A stretch of 64,000 bases of DNA from an uncultured Acidimicrobiales bacterium (GCA_937922785.1 CALAJQ010000005.1:1-64000), one strand, 5' to 3'. Counted from the stretch's first letter, positions 53,601-61,800 are shown. Numbers and translations: made by a program. The notes: generated from the letters alone by a model not told the origin.

Positions 53601-55254
53601 TGTCTGGATTGACCGTGACAACAGCGGAACTGCAACTGTCGACGGTGGCGAAGTTGGCATTCCCAACGTCACAGTCACCGTTGTGTGGACGAACCCATCA
53701 GGTGCAGGTGACTTAACCATCACCACCACTACTGACGCCAACGGCAACTACCTCATCGAAGGCTTGCCTCATGGCGACTACAGCGTCACGATCGATCCGG
53801 CCACTTTGCCGGCAGGTGTGACCCCAACCTTTGACGCTGACGGCGTTGCCACAGTTGGCACCACGACTACAACGCTTGACGCTGGCTCACCAGACGATCT
53901 TGATCAGGACTTCTCCTACACCGGTAGCGGATCCGTCGGCGACACCGTTTGGTATGACGAAAACGGTGACGGCGTAGTCGACGCTTCGGAAACTCTGCTT
54001 GAAAACGTAGAAGTCACTTTGAGCTACACCGACCCAGTCAGTGGAGCGACCTTTACCGAGACCGTGCTTACCGGACCGAACGGCGAGTACAGCTTTGATA
54101 ACTTGCCCGCCGGTGACTATGAAGTCTCAGTAGACCCAACAACCCTCCCCGAGGGCTATGGCCCAACAGCAGATGTAGATGGTATCGAAACACCTAACAC
54201 CGCTTCGGTCCCATTGGGCGACGGCGAAACCCGAGTCGATGTTGACTTTGGCTACCGGCCCTATGCCGATCTGGCTCTCGCCAAGACCCACACCGAAGAC
54301 TTCATTGTTGGCGGCGAGGGAACATGGCAGCTGACGCTGACCAACCAGGGTCCGGCTCCAGCAATGGCACCAGTGCAGGTTGTAGACACGCTTCCAGCAG
54401 GAGTCACCTACGTTTCGGCGACGGGCACCGACTGGGCGTGTGAGGCGCTTGGGCAGGTTGTCACCTGCACCTATGTTGACGGCACCGGAGACCCGGCCGA
54501 CATGGCCGCACTAGCAACAGCGTCCATTGATCTAACGGTTGAGGTGTCAAACTCCGCAGCTGCTGGCGTCACCAACAACGCAACCGCAAGCTCGCCAACT
54601 GTCGATCAGATCCCCGAGAACAACGATGCCAGTGATGCGGTTGCTCCGCCTCTGTCAGTTCTTGGAGTAGACAAATCTCTAGCTGGCGGGCTTACAAAGG
54701 GCCAAGACGCCACCTACACAATCGTGGCAACAAACTATGGCCCAAGCCCAACTCGGGGCGACGTCGTGGTAAGCGATGCTTTGCCTGCTGGTCTGTCATT
54801 TAGGTCTGCGACCACCAACATCGCTGGGGCGAGCTGCACCCACGCCTCGGGTACGGTGACCTGTATCAACCCGAACGCCATGGCCGCCGGTAGTTCGTGG
54901 ACTATCACGTTGGCAGTAAACGTTTCGAAGACTGCCCCGAACCAAATCGTGAACAATGCCACTGTGTCTGGCGGCAACATCGTAAACGGTGTGCCGTTGG
55001 ATCCGGCCACCCTCGCCGAGGTCTACAACGAGCTGACCGACCCTAACAGTCCAACCTCGACCACTTTGGGAATCGTGGTTGCACCTACGACGACTGACGC
55101 GGTTTCTTCAGCAGTTGCCACCCCACCAACACTGGCTCTGACTGGTGCAAACTCGATGCGAACCTGGATGTTGGGCGTGATGTTGCTACTAGCTGGCGCT
55201 GGGTTGGTGGCCTTGTCATCAAGACGCCGCAAGTTAGCGACGATCGAAAGCTAA
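44680..55254 (+). CDS. Giant DUF11/SdrD-like surface protein with LALTG sorting signal
   Basis: The 3,524-residue protein starts at ATG 44680 with a signal peptide (about 10-37, ending AAAGPG). Residues about 40-2000 are a chain of DUF11-type and related isopeptide-like modules, recognised by phrases such as YTLTATGN, DVLQVGVAFVSS, YTVTVTNSG and VVDTVPAGITPL. Ten SdrD-B-like modules follow (50689-54258), then two more DUF11 repeats. The end has LALTG, a membrane segment and RRRK, a sortase signal of the LAxTG type used by class E sortases. It is probably a wall-linked adhesin or stalk. No sortase gene is in the window. The frame is intact over 10.6 kb. Confidence 0.9.
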   Translation: MSNVRFKRSGGGALFAALLFAATVSVVPTPLPAAAGPGEDFSLAKSDNVGGEALIGENVRYTLTATGNHSSAAPLYNLSFRDVLQVGVAFVSSDPAPTEVLADVPSPGQTTVIWTNVSDLPAGSESSISLLVDTNPDFAGGTSGSGTVPVGSTITNSAQSVASLDPFAVPDYDPATGTFTTDFDGNATASHDVAVIPFRVTKTGTAELLRGVHQNGIDGGGGTIGDLYTIEIENNPDYATNNVSLVDTLHPGLEFLGCDAYYGADNSSAEEWTGSGPVATGTCPAPVQTPTSVDTGPAGETIVDWVIGNMAGGQTTNVVYQAGIPLLANAPFSAPPATAGLTQGRNLDNNTGASTGEPDSTPGVAPELLTAPEQLLDNVAAATGTFSPNGAVSTVSDTFNTEAEDIILDKSMVGALNHGSLVTTTLTINTSEYRDFNNLVVRDLLPSALCFVGTFNSDVTPGGSDWATNDCPGAGSIQSTINGVPTDAARVQEIAAGGPYGTGRFEVVWDFADADNAALSSLASDGTMTIGYTSVVREFYRGGLAQLPGEPVLAGDFVTNEAEVSGPDIVANPAVLAPDAADPDGGSDGDTASSSLENSNPTINKRVAAKAGPLANGSNATGATCGASHGAITWSEADPAAEAGFGPGDVTCFELAASFPSDATYEGTTIQDLLPPGYEYIPGSATRIDATDTLVDTTVVESPQVVTFNVAGSGEVGNNGNEFLWVIAATITDNTEGEAADINANLQKLVHNNNGGLVFQLRDATPVEWAEPQVMIAKGVADVDDGPANGADFDGSLSGGSTAVEVVGGSVVTYRVDVWNTGNADALATEIQDVIPTGIDCAQISNISNGGSCNTGRITWPVQTIPASIGGADTTPDDHTTAPLTLTYDLTVPGDVGPSETFTNTAGVATYQAATNTTDYVYYPAGNIDPANTALENTDAADDQAFIETRGIDITKLQWSGIDEAGNISRGALDSARDDATIGEIVQYQVTAVVPEGTTVNDAVIEDVIPTGMTYFTGMGLFNGTVSDLQPTLTGTPAPAGVLAESGGTVTYTFPTPYVNPDASGDDTVTITFYAIVNDVLGNVADTGGNPAETRLRNDATFDWNDSGGSPGPTQTSNVVRTDVVEPNPQIEKVHVSPAGAEVDPGGTIDYQITVTNPNDINNVSVSHDVTVVDTVPVGITPLGAGAVGVNADGQTVEPNGVWSETNRTITWTPAEVPALNSVDPDASVVIAYQATVDDPAVSSGTLTNTAALTAYTLDQDLAPTEDPNEAGARSYTADDSDSVTVPNLSVAKDIEPFNAGDAADDKATFVVGEPVEYEVTVSIPDGTVAFDATIFDELPAFLDFDSFGSIVATPTCEKFDSGTGASSGVPLVAGDVETFNPVGADGQLVAWFLGDTVAVGACEITVQYITHVNSTAVDTDDVSNAATVAWNGSDQISGDNPGALPAGYDSPGGASWTSTDGTANETFTVVEPQLEIDKDVTDATGAALANPACDTTAGNNNAGSDDADGTLTDGCDTASGEQLRYTVTVTNSGTSDAHDSVVVDTVPAGITPLDAPGGTAVATNGATVTGNSGSVGTWDDSARTITWQIAGPIAVAGTASVDYDAVVDSSENLDRGQDLTNTVEPTEYYASSAADRAQIVADNAGNDDIPTYGNGAGATRGAVTPDSATVEVHFPDLSVDKSAGPGQDVTDVRLDESFTWVITITSTDATAAAYNVEAQDILPEGWTYDVGSAIVTTPYSSSQVDPTCIPSAGVCSDPAAMNIELLTWTDLIATSAQPLNPTEQIVITFTATPQSAALTADQATGEARTGYEGGAGFAHTNNVSVIAEDSTGSSVCCDPDGPGPDIAPRYQDTDSDDVFIARADIEVAKSIAPVDADGDPINGPYWFGSFVNYTVTVTNAGPDEATGVELSDVLDPAALEFDSVVFVDQGTFDDSTNLWDVGTVANGETFTLTLRTRLVGLGSVTNIAQSAATDQYDSDSTPGNDAGAEDDQSEVTIEVVPTSLGDFIWLDLNSDGVQDGDEPGIPDVQVEITWLDPATGAPQSYTTTTGSDGSYGVPPSVGLPADTDITVTVNTAASPELAGLVQTFDRDATLDDTTTEQVSAGDTTLPGTGALADLDFDFGYAPNGTQSIGNKVWWDQNNSADATDGAGEYGLTGIDVTATWAGWDGIFGNGDDLMFIETTVDGDYLFSDIPPGDYRITVDTSDLPTGLDTQTFDQDGIATANLVEVTLAAGEERLDVDFSYTGPGSLGDTVWFDHDGDGTIDANEPGISGVTVNATWDGPDGIAGNADDVVLTTTTDLNGNYSFDNLPYGQYDVTVDTATLPGGMAQTFDDDGLGTANTSTAVIDAANLSNVDQDFGYNASGSIGDIVFFDVDGTEDDGVPDAGDAVLPNIDVTIVWAGADGIFGNADDFSSTQTTDASGNYLLDGLPQGDYTVTVDTATLPTGLNASTYDADGTGTADTSAVTLDAANPDNLDQDFAYTGASSGQIGDRVWFDQNLDGIQDPGEVGFDGVEVTLVWFGPDGIAGNADDVTQTTTTTGDGDYLFDNLPEGDFSVTVDPASLPAGLNQTFDADGTATANTSLVTLSPTSPSNLDQDFGYAGAGSIGDTVWFDIDNSGTAAADAGEPGIAGVDVIIVWTNPQGPDATFTATTDADGMYLVPNLPEGSYTVTVDTATLPGGMTQTFDVDGLGSPDSSAVVLDTANPDNLDQDFSYTGVGSLGDTIWFDQNNDGAPDPAGSGTFDGQDQALSGVDVTVTWGGFDGIVGDDPLTTGVDEAADDVVYPATTDANGEWLVPNLPHGTYEVTVDLATLAPGITVETYDDDGVATPSESTVVLDGVTPDNLDQDFSYTGAGSVGGPIWVDLDGDGVIGPDEVPIAGVTVQVSYPGPNGTVITTTAVTGADGTYLVEHLPFDVPITVTVDTATLPAGLQETFDDDGIATAHTSEVTLTPADPDQLDQAFGYNGAGSIGDTVWIDRDNSGTATVDGGEVGIPNVTVTVVWTNPSGAGDLTITTTTDANGNYLIEGLPHGDYSVTIDPATLPAGVTPTFDADGVATVGTTTTTLDAGSPDDLDQDFSYTGSGSVGDTVWYDENGDGVVDASETLLENVEVTLSYTDPVSGATFTETVLTGPNGEYSFDNLPAGDYEVSVDPTTLPEGYGPTADVDGIETPNTASVPLGDGETRVDVDFGYRPYADLALAKTHTEDFIVGGEGTWQLTLTNQGPAPAMAPVQVVDTLPAGVTYVSATGTDWACEALGQVVTCTYVDGTGDPADMAALATASIDLTVEVSNSAAAGVTNNATASSPTVDQIPENNDASDAVAPPLSVLGVDKSLAGGLTKGQDATYTIVATNYGPSPTRGDVVVSDALPAGLSFRSATTNIAGASCTHASGTVTCINPNAMAAGSSWTITLAVNVSKTAPNQIVNNATVSGGNIVNGVPLDPATLAEVYNELTDPNSPTSTTLGIVVAPTTTDAVSSAVATPPTLALTGANSMRTWMLGVMLLLAGAGLVALSSRRRKLATIES
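50689..54258 (+). repeat. Ten SdrD-B-like tandem modules
   Basis: Each module of about 110-130 residues begins G-S-(I/L/V)-G-D-T-(V/I)-W-(F/Y/I)-D, contains an acidic D-x-D/N-x-D-G loop suited to calcium binding, and ends DNLDQDF-(G/S)-Y-(T/N)-G. Ten starts are visible, from SLGDFIWLDLNSDG to SVGDTVWYDENGDG. The modules differ in sequence, so the expansion is not recent. Confidence 0.85.
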
Positions 55255-55263
55255 AGGCAAGCC

Positions 55264-55401
55264 GTTCTGGCGGTGTAGCCAGTCAACAATCCCGTTCTGG
55301 CGGTGTAGCCAGTCAAACCCGGCTGGTAGCCAGGTCGGTTCGGAATTGGTGGCTGGTTCCCAGGTCGGTACGTGAAATGTGGCTGGTAGCCAGGTCAGAA
55401 C
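55264..55401. repeat. Dispersed intergenic repeat, copy C
   Basis: Two GTTCTGGCGGTGTAGCCAG units (55264, 55294) are followed by three variants of GGCTGGTAGCCAGGTC-type hairpin, ending CAGAAC at 55401. The MFS promoter box begins at the next base. It occupies most of the gap between the giant gene and the transporter. Confidence 0.88.
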
Positions 55402-55407
55402 TAGGGT
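55402..55407 (+). promoter_or_regulatory. Putative -10 box (TAGGGT) of the MFS gene
   Basis: TAGGGT ends 6 nt before an in-frame ATC (55414), not before a standard start codon; the first GTG is 57 nt further on. Its TAG is also the in-frame stop that opens the reading frame. Confidence 0.35.
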
Positions 55408-55470
55408 CTGAAGATCGCAGCCTCCGAGCCCCTAACCGACGATCAGCTTGATTCCGGCCGAGGCTGGCTG

Positions 55471-56616
55471 GTGGTCGCGGCTGCGGTCATGTCGACCTTC
55501 GCCACCTTTTCGGTCGCCTACAGTTTCGGAGCCTTTTTCGAATCGATGGCCGAAGAGTTTGATGTTGGTTCAAGCGCTACTTCGTTATTTTTCTCACTTA
55601 CCGTCAGCCTGTCATTTGTGTTCGGGCTTTTCACTGGGCGCTGGGCTGACACAGTTGGTCCGAAGAAGGTGCTTCTGGCCGGTGCCGCCTCCCTAGTTGT
55701 CGGCCTACTACTTACTGCGGCAGCTCCGTCGATCTGGACCGGCTATCTCACGTACGGCCTTGGCGTGGGATTTGCCATGGCCTGCGGTTATGTGCCGATG
55801 GTGGCAACCGTTGGCGGCTGGTTTCTAAAGCGACGAGCCATGGCGATTGGAGTGGCAGTAGCAGGCATCGGTCTGGGAACCCTTGTCGGGTCACCGCTGG
55901 CTGCCTGGCTAATCGAACAATTCTCGTGGCGAACCACTTATGTGATATTCGCAGCCGGCGGCGGAGCGCTGATGTTGATTGCCGCATCTCTTGCATCGGT
56001 TGGGCCGGCCGCAGTGAACGCCGCGAAGCCTCGGTCACTGGTTGATCTTTACAAAGACAGCCGCTTTGCGTTGCTGCACATCTCAATTGTGTTTGGCACA
56101 TTCGCCCTGTTTGTGCCGTTTGTGTTTTTGGGAACCTATGCCACCGACCGTTCAGTTTCAGAAGTCAAGGCCGCGGCACTAGTTGGCCTAATCGGCGGTG
56201 TCAGTGTTGTTGGAAGACTCGGCCTCGGCGGGCTGGGTGACAAGTTCGACACTCTCACCGTCTATGAGTTCTCGTTCGGTCTAATGGCCGCAAGCCATGT
56301 GATCTGGCTAACAGCAGGAGACAGCTACCCAATGTTGGTTACCTACGCTGTTGTATTAGGCCTTGGCTACGGTGGGTTCATTGCCCTCTCACCGGCCGTT
56401 GTTGCCGATCTGTTTGGGATGGAAGGCCTTGGCGGCTTGATTGGAACTCTCTATACAGGAGCGGCAGTGGGGTCTTTGGCCGGCCCGCCCTTTGCTGGTT
56501 TCTTGATCGATCGCTGGAGCTATCAGACCGCAATCTCGTTCTCGATTGGCATGGGCATCATGGCCGTGCTTGCCCTGCGAATAGTCGGAGTCAGGAAAGC
56601 GAGGCTCGGGCACTAG
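55471..56616 (+). CDS. MFS transporter (monocarboxylate/oxalate-formate type)
   Basis: The listed 381-residue form has about 12 membrane segments. The MFS signatures are GRWADTVGPKKVLLAG after helix 2 and GRLGLGGLGDKFDTL in the second half, with a layout like the OFA/monocarboxylate porters (YSFGAFFESMAEEFDVGSSA). GTG 55471 lies at the very start of the first helix, so the true start may be upstream. In frame, ATC 55414 follows a -10-like box by 6 nt and adds a plausible soluble N terminus (AASEPLTDDQLDSGRGW). The substrate is unknown. Confidence 0.88.
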   Translation: MVAAAVMSTFATFSVAYSFGAFFESMAEEFDVGSSATSLFFSLTVSLSFVFGLFTGRWADTVGPKKVLLAGAASLVVGLLLTAAAPSIWTGYLTYGLGVGFAMACGYVPMVATVGGWFLKRRAMAIGVAVAGIGLGTLVGSPLAAWLIEQFSWRTTYVIFAAGGGALMLIAASLASVGPAAVNAAKPRSLVDLYKDSRFALLHISIVFGTFALFVPFVFLGTYATDRSVSEVKAAALVGLIGGVSVVGRLGLGGLGDKFDTLTVYEFSFGLMAASHVIWLTAGDSYPMLVTYAVVLGLGYGGFIALSPAVVADLFGMEGLGGLIGTLYTGAAVGSLAGPPFAGFLIDRWSYQTAISFSIGMGIMAVLALRIVGVRKARLGH

Positions 56617-56642
56617 CGCGATCTGCTGCTAGAAAAGCAACT

Positions 56643-57089
56643 ATGGCTTCTAGTAACGCTGCGACAGTCACCGAATACCTTGCCGAGCTCCCGGAAGATC
56701 GACGTAAAGCGCTGGCAAAGGTGAGGGCCGTCATTCGTAAGAACTTGCCCAAGGGCGTCGTCGAGACGATGAACTGGGGAATGATTACTTACGAGGTGCC
56801 GCTTAAGAGATTCCCCAAGACTTACAACGGCAAGCCACTGATGTATGCGGCTCTTGCTTCTCAGAAGAATCACATGGCCGTCTACCTGACAACGGTCTAT
56901 GCCGACGAAGGCGACAAAGAGTGGTTCGTCAGCGAATACAAGAAGACTGGCAAGAAACTCGACATGGGCAAAAGCTGTGTTCGCTTCAAGACGATTGACC
57001 AACTTCCGGTAGAACTGATCGGGCAAGTAATCGGTGGCACAACGTTGGATGAGTTCCTTAGCTACTACGAATCTGTTCAAAACAAATGA
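56643..57089 (+). CDS. DUF1801 (YdhG-like) protein
   Basis: This 148-residue protein matches DUF1801: TVTEYLAELPEDRRKALAKV, LPKGVVETMNWGMITYEVP, ALASQKNHMAVYLT, and KSCVRFKTIDQLPVELIGQVI. The function of this small single-domain family is not established. The stop overlaps the tadA start by 4 nt, so the two are probably cotranscribed. Confidence 0.88.
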   Translation: MASSNAATVTEYLAELPEDRRKALAKVRAVIRKNLPKGVVETMNWGMITYEVPLKRFPKTYNGKPLMYAALASQKNHMAVYLTTVYADEGDKEWFVSEYKKTGKKLDMGKSCVRFKTIDQLPVELIGQVIGGTTLDEFLSYYESVQNK

Positions 57090-57538
57090 CAGACCAAGAA
57101 CTGATGCAGCTGGCGCTAGCCGAAGCAGCCTCTGCACTTAGCCACGACGATGTGCCGGTTGGCGCAATAGTGATCAGCCCAACCGGCGACGTATTGGCTG
57201 CACGTCACAACGAGCGCGAACTCACCGGTGACCCAACAGCTCATGCCGAGGTCCTAGCGTTGCGAGATGCTGCTGCAACTCTTGGTGGGTGGCGGCTTAA
57301 TGACTGCACTCTTGTGGTCACACTGGAGCCGTGCTCGATGTGTGCTGGTGCGCTAGTGAATAGCCGGCTTGGTCGAGTCGTGTTTGGCGCTCACGACATG
57401 AATGGAGGAGCGGTCGGAAGTCTCTACAACTTGTGTAGCGACCCTCGATTGAACCACGAAATTGAAGTCACTTCAGGAGTAGAAGCAGACGCTTGCGCCG
57501 CGCTGCTTACTGACTTCTTTGCTACAAAACGTGCTTAA
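57086..57538 (+). CDS. tadA: tRNA-specific adenosine deaminase TadA
   Basis: The 150-residue zinc deaminase converts A34 to inosine in tRNA-Arg. Zinc and catalytic groups are HAEVLALRD (His and Glu) and EPCSMCAGAL (two Cys). The FGAHDMNGGAVGSLYNL region after the second motif is TadA-like rather than cytidine-deaminase-like. It overlaps the opposed alkD-like gene by 17 nt. Confidence 0.92.
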   Translation: MTDQELMQLALAEAASALSHDDVPVGAIVISPTGDVLAARHNERELTGDPTAHAEVLALRDAAATLGGWRLNDCTLVVTLEPCSMCAGALVNSRLGRVVFGAHDMNGGAVGSLYNLCSDPRLNHEIEVTSGVEADACAALLTDFFATKRA

Positions 57539-58175
57539 GCGCCTCACGCTTAGTTAGGCCCGAGAGATCGTCGGCGTGTTCGGCCACAAAGGCCCTAACT
57601 CCTTCAGGGTCGACCCGTGAGTACTGGCGCAGAGCCCAACCAAGAGCCTTTCGAATGAAGAACTCTTTGTCGTCGCCTCGGATCAGGCAATACTCAAACA
57701 GCCGGTCGGCATCAACCTGCTTTTTGTAAAACAGCTGGTGAATTATTGCCGACCGGGCGATCCAGATGTCGTCTGACTTGATCCACTGATCCATCAGCGC
57801 ACCTTGGTCAAACCGCAGGACGACCTCGCCGACAGCATGTGACGCAATGCCGTCGACAGTATCCCACCATGACTTGGTCTGGATCAGGCGCTTTAGCGTT
57901 GGAAGATCAGCGGGGGAGAGGCGTTGGGTGTTCTTTCGAAGCAAATCACAGCCGACATACTGAAACTCTCGCTCTGGTTGTTCCCAGCATTGGAAGATCA
58001 CTTCCCATACATCTTCCATCGGACCCTTGGTTGCGAGGTTCAAAAACTCTCGCTGAGCTTCACGTCGTGGGCCTGACATGACTCCCAAGTAATCGAAGTG
58101 ATCCTTCATGTACGCCGCCATCTTGTCGGCGCGTTCGGGATCACCTAGAGGCTCAAGCACTTCGCGAATCAGCAT
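57522..58175 (-). CDS. AlkD-like DNA alkylation repair protein
   Basis: The 217-residue HEAT-like repeat protein resembles AlkD DNA glycosylases, which remove positively charged alkylated bases. Typical segments are MKDHFDYLGVMSGPRREAQR, the KSWWDTVDGIASHAVG motif with the aromatic and Asp residues, and FFIRKALGWALRQYSRVDP. Its start overlaps the dsbB-like stop by one base, so they form an operon. Confidence 0.9.
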   Translation of the reverse strand: MLIREVLEPLGDPERADKMAAYMKDHFDYLGVMSGPRREAQREFLNLATKGPMEDVWEVIFQCWEQPEREFQYVGCDLLRKNTQRLSPADLPTLKRLIQTKSWWDTVDGIASHAVGEVVLRFDQGALMDQWIKSDDIWIARSAIIHQLFYKKQVDADRLFEYCLIRGDDKEFFIRKALGWALRQYSRVDPEGVRAFVAEHADDLSGLTKREALKHVL

Positions 58176-58681
58176 CAGTAGAACTCAACTCGCCGGGCGG
58201 CCAGGAGATTCAAAATTGCGATCGCGATGAATCCGCATCCCGCCATTGAGGGCAGTGTCATTAGGCCGGCCACTTCGATCCACTTTGCCGAACACGGGTT
58301 ATCAACCGCGCACGATGTTGAGGTTTCACCCAATATTTGCAGCCTGAAGTGATAGGCGGATATGCCTGCGCCGGCAACCGCTAGGGCAATTGGTTGGATC
58401 CGAGGCAGGCTTCGGCGGCTGATCAATTCGAGAACCAACATGAAGGCGAGCGGGTACATCGCTATCCGTTGGAACCAGCAATATCGACACGGTTCGAAGC
58501 CTACGACCTCTGAATAATAGAGCGAGCCAGCAGTGGAAACCGTCGCTACCAGCGCAGATAGTGGCTGCGCCCACCTGTTTGACCAGCCTCGAGCTAGGAC
58601 TCCGATTGTCAACCCAAGTGATCCAACTACGGCGATGACGGCAAGCCACGCAAAGATTATTGACATCGCCTCGACGCTCAC
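58175..58681 (-). CDS. DsbB/BdbC-like disulfide bond formation protein
   Basis: The 168-residue protein has four membrane segments. It carries the two Cys pairs of the family, CRYC in GFEPCRYCWFQRIAMYP, and SCAVDNPC followed by SAKWIEVAGL. It reoxidises extracytoplasmic thiol oxidases by passing electrons to quinone. It is therefore functionally related to the thioredoxin-like exported protein at 43491, though distant. GTG 58681 is supported by TAGCAT 7 nt upstream. Confidence 0.92.
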   Translation of the reverse strand: MSVEAMSIIFAWLAVIAVVGSLGLTIGVLARGWSNRWAQPLSALVATVSTAGSLYYSEVVGFEPCRYCWFQRIAMYPLAFMLVLELISRRSLPRIQPIALAVAGAGISAYHFRLQILGETSTSCAVDNPCSAKWIEVAGLMTLPSMAGCGFIAIAILNLLAARRVEFY

Positions 58682-58688
58682 CGCATCG

Positions 58689-58694
58689 ATGCTA
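58689..58694 (-). promoter_or_regulatory. Putative -10 box (TAGCAT) of the dsbB-like gene
   Basis: On the minus strand TAGCAT ends 7 nt before GTG 58681. Confidence 0.35.
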
Positions 58695-58845
58695 CTTAGA
58701 ACTTGTGGCCCGGACCGGTCATCCGCGTATTGACTCAGGAGCTAGTGACCGATACCCCTTTCTTTGCCGGTCTGAGTGCTTTACCCTCGCCGGTTGGAGC
58801 GGTACTGACGATGAAGTGGATTTTGTGAGCCTTACAGGGGATGAA

Positions 58846-61800
58846 ATGAACGCGGCGGAGATTGAGGATGGCGAGCTTGTTGCTCGGCTGTTTTCCTATA
58901 TAGCTGGAGTGCAGCGATTGAGGGCTCAGGCGTCACCGACGGCTGAAGAGCTTATTGGGGCCGGTCGTGGTTTCTGGCTGTCTGAGTTGCCTGATCACGA
59001 TGCTGTTCTGGATAGCCGCGATGAGGCTGAAGGTCCTGCGATAACACTGAAGTTTCGGGCGAAGGAGCCCGTGCCCGCTGTCACCGCCGAGCTTGAGCCT
59101 TGGCTTGAGGCTCCCTATGACCGTCCAGGTTGGGAACCAAAAGTTCGTTCGGAGTATCTCTACGGAGAAACCGTCAATGAAGATCGCGAAGAAGTTCGTC
59201 TAGCTCGATTGTCCGACAACCCTGACATCGCGGCCGAGATTGACCAATGGCTGGCCGAGTGGCGTAGCTGGGCACTTGAAGACATCCACGCCGCCCCTGT
59301 TCGCAAGCTATATCGCCGCATCGAAGAGATGATGCGTCAGTTAGATGCGAACCCTGAGCAGTACGAAGCCGTATTCCAGGTCGGTTACTTGCACACCCCT
59401 GGCTCCGACGCTTCAAACAAGGGCCGTCACCTGGTAAGGATCAAGGCATCGATAACCAAGAACGAAGCCGGTGACATCGAAATCACCACATCTGGCTCGC
59501 CGATGTTCCACGTCTCGCCGCTCGATGCAGCACTATTGCCCGACACAACCCAGGTTGCGGCTACCCGGTCTGCAATCGAAAACAGTGACGGGCGGGCAAC
59601 GAGCTCTTCATCACTCGGCCCGGCTCTTGAAGAATTCGCCAGCTACTTAAAGCTCGACACTACCTACGTTGCGGACGATCAGCTTCTTTCAACGGGCGAC
59701 GTCGAAGGCTCGTCAGGTCCGCTCATTGTGTGGGCCCCAGCAGTGGTTGTCCGTCCGATTGATCCGCCGGCGGCTCCTGACACAGCAGCCCGAATTGCCG
59801 AACAGATTGCCGTCAACGGCAATCCTCATCTGGCCCTTTCACCAACTTATGAACCCGGCGTCGACGCTCACGCCGAAGTGGCCGGTTTGCTCGTCGCCGC
59901 CCGCAATCAGACTTTGGCCCCGACGAATCTGACCGACTCTGAGCTTGAACTGTTAAGCAGGTCCGGATCCGCCGCCCCAACCGTTGTTCTACGTCCAACT
60001 CAGCCGGGCACCGATGCGGCAAAGTCCGAAGCCATGATCATCGAGCATCTTCTGGCATTGGGGCGAAGGATTCTCGTCACGGGATCCTCATTGGGTCGCC
60101 TTAACGAAATGACTGCAGGGCTGTCCGACGCTGCCCGCTCGATGGTTGCGGTAGTTCCTGAGACCGACCCAGACACAAACACCGACACAAACACCGACTC
60201 AGACACTGGGGCCCCAACAACATCTCTCGTTGACGAGGCAATCGCTAACTACGGCCAGCAGAAAACCGTCGAAGTCGCCACTCAAGACGAGGCCGATCTC
60301 GTTTCTGATCTAGAGCTATTGATTGACCAGCTAGCGGAGCAGGAACTTCAACTAGGCAGCGTCCATAAGGTTGAGGCTGAGGAGCATGAGATTCATGACG
60401 TGGTGGGCACTATCGGTCAAATCACTCATTGGCACACCCAGACTGCGAGCAAATACGATTGGCTTGAAATCTCAGCGGATGCGTCACAGAGACCTTGCCC
60501 GATTAGCAACGGTGACTTTGAACGCTGGCTGCGCCTCATGCGCAACGAAGTTTCGCAAGCCGACCTGGCTCAGATTGCAGTACCCGATCCACTTACAGGC
60601 CTCGAAGGGATTCCTTCGACCGGTGAGTTCGCTGATCTCATTGACATAACCGATGACCCGATCTCTCCCTCGGTTACAGCCACCCTCGATGACACCATCG
60701 TCGACATGGATTCGACTGAGCGTCGCGATCTGATAGCTGAACTCCGTAGCTACCTCGATGTTGGTGTTCACAACGATCTCGCCGCTCGGGTTACCGATCG
60801 CGTTCTGGATCAAAACGGTGACGAGTTCAACGGGTGGACCGTTCGTCAAGGACAGATTGCTGCAGCGATCGGCCGAGTCCACGCCACACACATCAAGTGG
60901 AGTCATCTGCCTGTTGTCCTCTCGATGGATCTCAGCGACGCAACCAAAAGCGCTGCGGAGGTGCTCGAATACTTGGGCAAGGGCCGACCACTAAGGCTAA
61001 ACGAGGACGGAACCCCCAAGTTGGGGATCGGTGCTCCGAAGGTTCTGAAAGAGAACTCTGACTTCTTTGCCAAGGTCCGAGTTGGCGGCAAGCCCGCAGT
61101 TGAAGCTGAGCAACTCAGTGCTTTCATTGAAGGGGCCGAGGCTTGGCGACTGCTCGATGAAGTGGATGCCGCTTGGCCTTCAAGTACACCAGTCCCAGCA
61201 GGGGCGACTGTTTCAGATCGTCTTAGCTGGCATGACTCAGAGCTGGCCAAGCTAAACGAAATTCTTGACTCATCAAAGCGTCTTAACCGCAGGCTCAACG
61301 AACTGTACGAAGCAGGATTGCCCACAGGTGAGGCTTGGACCAGCCTGGCTGACGTGCAGCCCTTCCTTGACGAGCTTGAACGAGTCGATCAGGTCTACAC
61401 CCAGGCTGAGGCTCACGTTGAAATCTCCATGTTGGCTAGTCGAGTTGAGCGTCTGACAGATCAGCCAAACACCCGAAACTGGGCAGCCCCGTTGCTCGAA
61501 GCGATCAGGGACCGCAACGTTGCTGGTTATGAGGGTGCTTTAGAGCGGCGCTTGTCAATGATTCGGTGGGATTCCCAGATGAACTGGCTAGGTGACGTCC
61601 GCTCTCGCCTGCGCCCCCACGCCCCGAAGCTTGTCTCTGCGATGGAAGCCGATCCTGGAAATCAGGCATGGGATGAGCGAGCCAAAAACTTCCATGAAGC
61701 GTGGCGCTGGGCCGCCGTTGGTACGTGGCTAACAAGCAAAACACTGCCTTCACGAGAGGCGATCAGCAAGAGAATTGGGTTTGTTGAAGGTCAGCTTCGT

